DNA of 7,722 nucleotides from an uncultured Chloroflexota bacterium (GTDB taxonomy: Bacteria; Chloroflexota; Anaerolineae; Anaerolineales; Villigracilaceae). The notes below the pieces were generated by a model. The model was not told the origin of the DNA, did not search any database, and saw only the letters and a list, made by a program, of their open reading frames with translations. Made by a program: the position numbers and the translations under genes. Positions 5,146-7,722 of the stretch are shown here, one piece after another. How positions within the stretch are numbered: position 1 is the stretch's first letter; each line of letters begins with the position of its first letter. The stretch is taken from NCBI GenBank assembly GCA_903837815.1, contig CAILWD010000658.1, positions 1 through 7,722 on the forward strand, read 5' to 3'.

Positions 5146-6438
5146 ATGAGCATTGCCAATGAAATCGCGCTGATTCTGATCTTGATCCTGATAAACGCCG
5201 TTCTTTCGATGTCGGAAGCGGCGCTGGTTGCTTCGCGCAAGGCGCGTCTGCAACAACAGGCAAGTGAGGGAAACAAATCTTCGGCTTTGGCGCTCAAACT
5301 GATTGAAGACCCGAATATTTTCCTTTCCGCCATTCAAATCGGCATCACGTTGATCGGGGTACTGAATGGCGCGGTTGGTGGCGCGACGATTTCCGAGTGG
5401 CTGGCAGTGGCTTTGCAGGATGTTCCCTACCTCGGCGAGTTCAGCGAAGAAGTCGCGCTGGGTCTCGTGGTGGTGGTCATCACCATCCTCACCATCTGGC
5501 TCGGGGAACTGGTTCCCAAACGGCTTGGGCTGACCAGCCCGGAAAAAATTGCCCAGACGGTGGCAGGACCGACGCTCTTCCTTTCAAAGGTTTTCTCGCC
5601 GTTGATCAAACTCATGAGCGGTGCGACAAATTTTGCCCTGCGTGCGATCGGGGTCAATCCATCATCCGAGCCGCCTGTCACAGAGGAGGAGATTCATCTG
5701 TTGATCAGCCAGGGAAAACAGGCGGGTGTCTTTCAGGAAGCGGAACAGGAAATGGTGGAAGGGGTCTTCAGCCTCGGCGATTCGCGTGTTTACTCGTTGA
5801 TGACCCCGCGCACGGAAGTCGTCTGGCTGGACATCAGCGACACCATCGAAGAGATCAGGGCGAAGATTGCCGACTGCCCATATTCCCGCTTCCCCGTCCG
5901 CCAGGATTCGCTGGAGACCATCCTCGGTATCGTCAAATCGCGCGACTTGCTGATCGCAAGTCTATCGGGCAAGGAGTTCGATTTGAAGTCCCTGCTCAAG
6001 CCCGCGTTCTTCATCCCCGAAACCATGTTCGCCTCGCGCGCGCTGGAATTATTTAAGGAAAAGAATACGGAACTCTTGCTGGTGGTGGACGAGTTCGGCG
6101 GCTTGCAGGGTCTGCTCACGATTAACGACATTCTGGAGGAAATCGTCGGGGCGATGGAATTCGAAGAGCCGCAAGCCACCCAACGTCAAGACGGCTCGTG
6201 GCTGCTGGACGGCATGTTAGAGGTGGATGAATTCAAGGAGTTGTTCAACTTCAAAGTCCTGCCGCACGAGGACGAGTACGAAACCTTGAGCGGATTCACC
6301 ATGACCCAGCTTGGTCGCGTTCCCCAGCCTGCCGACAACTTCGAGTGGAACGGCTACCGCTTCGAGGTGATGGACATGGACGGCCGCCGCGTGGACAAGT
6401 TGCTGGTGACGACACTTCCAAAGGCGACATCCTCGTAG
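5146..6438 (+). CDS. CNNM/CBS/CorC_HlyC-domain membrane protein (hemolysin-family, UPF0053)
   Basis: This 430-aa protein has the three-part layout of the CNNM/CorC/HlyC family, whose members are implicated in Mg2+ or other divalent cation transport. Despite the old name they are not generally toxins. The CNNM (DUF21) membrane domain spans about 1-165, with hydrophobic segments at about 5-23, 60-80 and 104-122 and the conserved GELVPKR (120-126). A CBS pair follows (about 215-335), with MTPRTEVVWLD (219-229), SRFPV (247-251), LGIVKSRDLL (260-269) and VVDEFGGLQGLLTINDILEEIVG (313-335, the family signature). The CorC_HlyC C-terminal domain (about 345-425) contains LDGMLEVDEF and YETLSGF. The start follows AAGGAAA (5137-5143). 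Membrane location; the ion is not predictable from sequence. The DUF1330 gene lies 62 nt downstream. Confidence 0.93.
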   Translation: MSIANEIALILILILINAVLSMSEAALVASRKARLQQQASEGNKSSALALKLIEDPNIFLSAIQIGITLIGVLNGAVGGATISEWLAVALQDVPYLGEFSEEVALGLVVVVITILTIWLGELVPKRLGLTSPEKIAQTVAGPTLFLSKVFSPLIKLMSGATNFALRAIGVNPSSEPPVTEEEIHLLISQGKQAGVFQEAEQEMVEGVFSLGDSRVYSLMTPRTEVVWLDISDTIEEIRAKIADCPYSRFPVRQDSLETILGIVKSRDLLIASLSGKEFDLKSLLKPAFFIPETMFASRALELFKEKNTELLLVVDEFGGLQGLLTINDILEEIVGAMEFEEPQATQRQDGSWLLDGMLEVDEFKELFNFKVLPHEDEYETLSGFTMTQLGRVPQPADNFEWNGYRFEVMDMDGRRVDKLLVTTLPKATSS

Positions 6439-6452
6439 TTGAATGTTCAGCC

Positions 6453-6480
6453 CCAAAGGTCTCGGAGACCTTTAGGGTCT
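6453..6480. repeat. interspersed palindromic repeat, copy 2 (leader of DUF1330 gene)
   Basis: AAAGGTCT (6455-6462), CGG, AGACCTTT (6466-6473) is a perfect 8-bp hairpin with a 3-nt loop, followed by AGGGTCT. It is the intact version of the repeat at 2558-2583. Like that copy it ends about 10-15 nt before a ribosome binding site (AAGGAAA, 6489-6495). Lying between two plus-strand genes, it may modulate expression of the second. Confidence 0.7.
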
Positions 6481-6500
6481 ATTTCCAAAAGGAAAACCCC

Positions 6501-6788
6501 ATGACAGCCTACGTAATTGTGGACATCGAAGTCACCGACCCCGAAGGGTACAAGGAATACGTCAAACTTGCGCCCGCAGCAGTAAAACTATACGGCGGGA
6601 AGTATCTCGCGCGCGGCGGTCCAAACGAAACCCTCGAAGGGGACTGGCACGCGAAACGACTCGTCATCCTTGAATTCCCCACGACGGAACAGGCGAAAGC
6701 GTGGCTAAATTCCGAAGAGTACGCGCCTGCCCGCGCCATGCGGCATAAATATGCCAAGTCAAGCATGGTGGTCGTAGAGGGAACGTAG
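6501..6788 (+). CDS. DUF1330 domain protein
   Basis: This 95-aa protein starts MTAYVIVDIEVTDPEGYKEY and contains YGGKYLARGG (34-43), LEGDW (46-50), RLVILEFPT (53-61), A-x-AWLNSEEY (67-74) and ends RHKYAKSSMVVVEG. This is the whole length and motif order of the DUF1330 family, small cytoplasmic dimeric ferredoxin-like-fold (dimeric alpha/beta barrel) proteins of unknown function. The start follows AAGGAAA at good spacing. A longer upstream in-frame extension from 6345 would run through the CNNM gene and the repeat and is rejected. The gap to the CNNM gene is 62 nt, so co-transcription is possible, but the repeat intervenes. Confidence 0.92.
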   Translation: MTAYVIVDIEVTDPEGYKEYVKLAPAAVKLYGGKYLARGGPNETLEGDWHAKRLVILEFPTTEQAKAWLNSEEYAPARAMRHKYAKSSMVVVEGT

Positions 6789-7103
6789 ACTATGTCGCTG
6801 CGAGGCTCTCTTGTTCGTAGCCGAAGCAGCCCCCCCAACACCAGGAGATTGCTCATCGCACTGGCGTATTCCTTTTGGACATCGTTTCGGAAGTTCAAAA
6901 TGTTCCGGTTTCACTTCTGGCAGACTGCCCCACAGCCATTTAACCACCCTTTTTATCAACTGTGGAACAGTCACGGTTAATATTGCCAAAACCAGAAAAC
7001 CGAGCGAAAATAGTACCCATGCAAAAGTTGCCTACACCGATCCAAGGAGGAAATCGAACCTGTCCGTGTGAAATTGTGGTTTTTGTCTATCAGGTGCCCA
7101 AAG
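6759..7103 (-). pseudogene. possible decayed membrane-protein reading frame
   Basis: On the minus strand one frame is open from 7103 to the stop at 6759-6761 except for a single TAG at 7032-7034. It reads LWAPDRQKPQFHTDRFDFLL, then the stop, then ATFAWVLFSLGFLVLAILTV, followed by QLIKRVVKWLWGSLPEVKPE. That is one convincing membrane helix with a basic amphipathic flank. There is no ATG with a ribosome binding site, and the last third (from about 6862 down) is repeat sequence and overlaps the DUF1330 3' end. The TAG would be TGG (Trp) with one change, giving a smooth sequence. I do not recognise the family, and a chance hydrophobic frame is quite possible. Confidence 0.25.
6793..6862. repeat. 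degenerate interspersed repeat copy
   Basis: Begins GTCGCTGCGAGG (6795-6806), continues through GTAGCCGAAGCAG and a C run (6828-6834), and ends CACCAGGAGATTGCTCATCG. This order of pieces resembles a dispersed palindromic sequence (GCGAGG...GAAGCAATC...GGAGATTGC) that I recall from Anaerolineae intergenic regions. The left GAAGCAGCC arm no longer matches the right GGAGATTGC arm well, so this copy appears eroded. Recognition is from memory, not alignment. Confidence 0.45.
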
Positions 7104-7168
7104 TTATTCTACTTGAAAGATGGGGGGAGCGTTTCTGATGTTCTGAAATTGGCAAGCGCGGTCTTTTT
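6863..7168. other. intergenic region before the last gene
   Basis: No plus-strand gene is supported here. A strong AAGGAGGAAA (7043-7052) has no start codon at useful distance. A GTG-started frame from 7068 runs through to 7301 but is out of frame with the better gene at 7169 and reads as non-protein. A weak promoter-like pair TTGTCT (7083-7088)/TATTCT (7105-7110), spacer 16, lies 60 nt before the gene at 7169. The minus strand carries the possible decayed frame described separately. Confidence 0.4.
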
Positions 7169-7722
7169 ATGCTGTTCTCACCTGCCACTCTCGGTTACAT
7201 GCCAGTCCTTTTGCTGCAAGCGATCGGGCTTGGATATTTATTTTCCCTCAAACAAAAAACCAGGCCGACCTGGCTATTTATCATTATTCATGGATGCCTG
7301 ACGATCTTCACTCTGACGCGTGGTGTTGCCAGCGCGCTCTATTCGATCTCGGGCTTTTATTTGGATTGGTGGGGTGCTACGGGCAGTGCGGTACTGGCAT
7401 TTTCAACCTGGTTGCAATTTGCATACATTTTTCCACGCCCGCGCTACCCGCGTGAAGCGCGCCTGGCGCTGATTTTATCGACCGGTTTCACCCTGTTTTT
7501 ATTTGCCTGGATGGCTTGGATCACATTCACCAATCCGCCCCATTTGCTTGACCCGCTGACATCTGCCGGTCTGCCGCCGAACGGCAACCTGGCGACGTAT
7601 TCCGCCGCAGAATTTCTGTATCGCTTCGTTGAGCTAAATGACTCTGGTTGGACTTCCCACAACGTGTTCAATTATTGGGTCATTCTGGTGAATATCTGGG
7701 TGCTGATTCTGTGGGTGCGGAA
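7169..7722 (+). CDS. multi-pass membrane protein, N-terminal part (runs off window)
   Basis: Open from ATG 7169 to the window end (184 full codons), with an in-frame stop upstream at 7136-7138. The peptide begins MLFSPATLGYMPVLLLQAIG. Hydrophobic segments are visible at about 9-26, 36-52, 70-95, 108-128 and 165 onward, ending WVILVNIWVLILWVR. Loops are short, and a longer hydrophilic loop lies at about 130-165 (TNPPHLLDPLTSAGLPPNGN). The pattern resembles the multi-helix N-terminal sensory region of some bacterial signalling proteins such as histidine kinases with a 7TM-type domain, but no kinase or regulator domain is in view. There is no clear ribosome binding site before the ATG, so the start is tentative. 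I cannot name a family. Confidence 0.7.
   Translation, partial: MLFSPATLGYMPVLLLQAIGLGYLFSLKQKTRPTWLFIIIHGCLTIFTLTRGVASALYSISGFYLDWWGATGSAVLAFSTWLQFAYIFPRPRYPREARLALILSTGFTLFLFAWMAWITFTNPPHLLDPLTSAGLPPNGNLATYSAAEFLYRFVELNDSGWTSHNVFNYWVILVNIWVLILWVR

Noticed and set aside
6345..6500. N-terminal extension of the DUF1330 protein
   Set aside because: It overlaps the CNNM gene in another frame and passes through a repeat. The ATG at 6501 has a proper ribosome binding site and matches the family start.
121..6862. CRISPR array or tRNA genes among the hairpins
   Set aside because: The repeats are isolated at separate gene boundaries without regular spacers, and none folds as a cloverleaf with the T-loop GTTC motif. 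No tRNA-Sec was found in the window.
7068..7301. GTG-started frame before and over the last gene
   Set aside because: It overlaps the hydrophobic frame at 7169, the nearest Shine-Dalgarno-like site is about 18 nt away, and the translation is Cys-rich without pattern.
7444..7671. Minus-strand 75-aa frame in the last gene
   Set aside because: It is antisense to the multi-pass membrane protein and has no supporting features.

Overview
The window looks like a chromosomal segment from a Chloroflexota bacterium, most likely an uncultured Anaerolineae-type organism. This assignment is an inference. It rests on the gene families (VOR-type 2-oxoacid:ferredoxin oxidoreductase, a PyrK-like protein, prohibitin/SPFH, SelD, CNNM/CBS), the moderately GC-rich coding DNA, and the short palindromic repeats at gene boundaries, which resemble those I know from that group. 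No phage, transposase or CRISPR sequence is visible.

Layout. Positions 1-1547 (minus strand) hold an operon for a ferredoxin-dependent 2-oxoacid oxidoreductase, read as delta subunit (8Fe-8S ferredoxin), alpha subunit (VorB-like) and beta subunit (TPP-binding, cut by the window edge). A hairpin repeat separates alpha from beta. Positions 1548-1852 are mostly A/T-rich and apparently non-coding, ending in a perfect 33-nt palindrome. Positions 1853-2551 (minus) encode a PyrK-like [2Fe-2S] protein whose FAD and NAD motifs look eroded. Divergent from it, 2608-3621 (plus) encodes a prohibitin/stomatin-like SPFH protein.

The key feature is selD at 3734-4795 (plus), encoding selenide, water dikinase. 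Its catalytic residue is encoded by an in-frame TGA (3794-3796) in a CAG-U-ASK motif, followed by SECIS-like hairpins. A conventional gene caller would lose the first 48 residues, including the active site. SelD makes the selenium donor for Sec-tRNA synthesis and is here itself a selenoprotein, so the host must decode selenocysteine. The selB, selA and selC genes are not in the window. A 48-aa single-helix membrane protein (4795-4941) overlaps the selD stop as TAATG and is probably translationally coupled.

Positions 4942-5145 contain a possible 40-aa ORF overlapping a strong hairpin. Then come a CNNM/CBS/CorC_HlyC membrane protein (5146-6438) and a DUF1330 protein (6501-6788), both plus strand. 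Positions 6789-7168 hold a degenerate interspersed repeat and what may be a decayed minus-strand reading frame. From 7169 to the end there is the N-terminal part of a multi-pass membrane protein (plus).

At least six gene boundaries carry palindromic or repeated DNA (121-169, 1822-1854, 2558-2583, 3651-3705, 6453-6480, 6793-6862). Two of these (2558 and 6453) are near-identical copies placed just upstream of ribosome binding sites.
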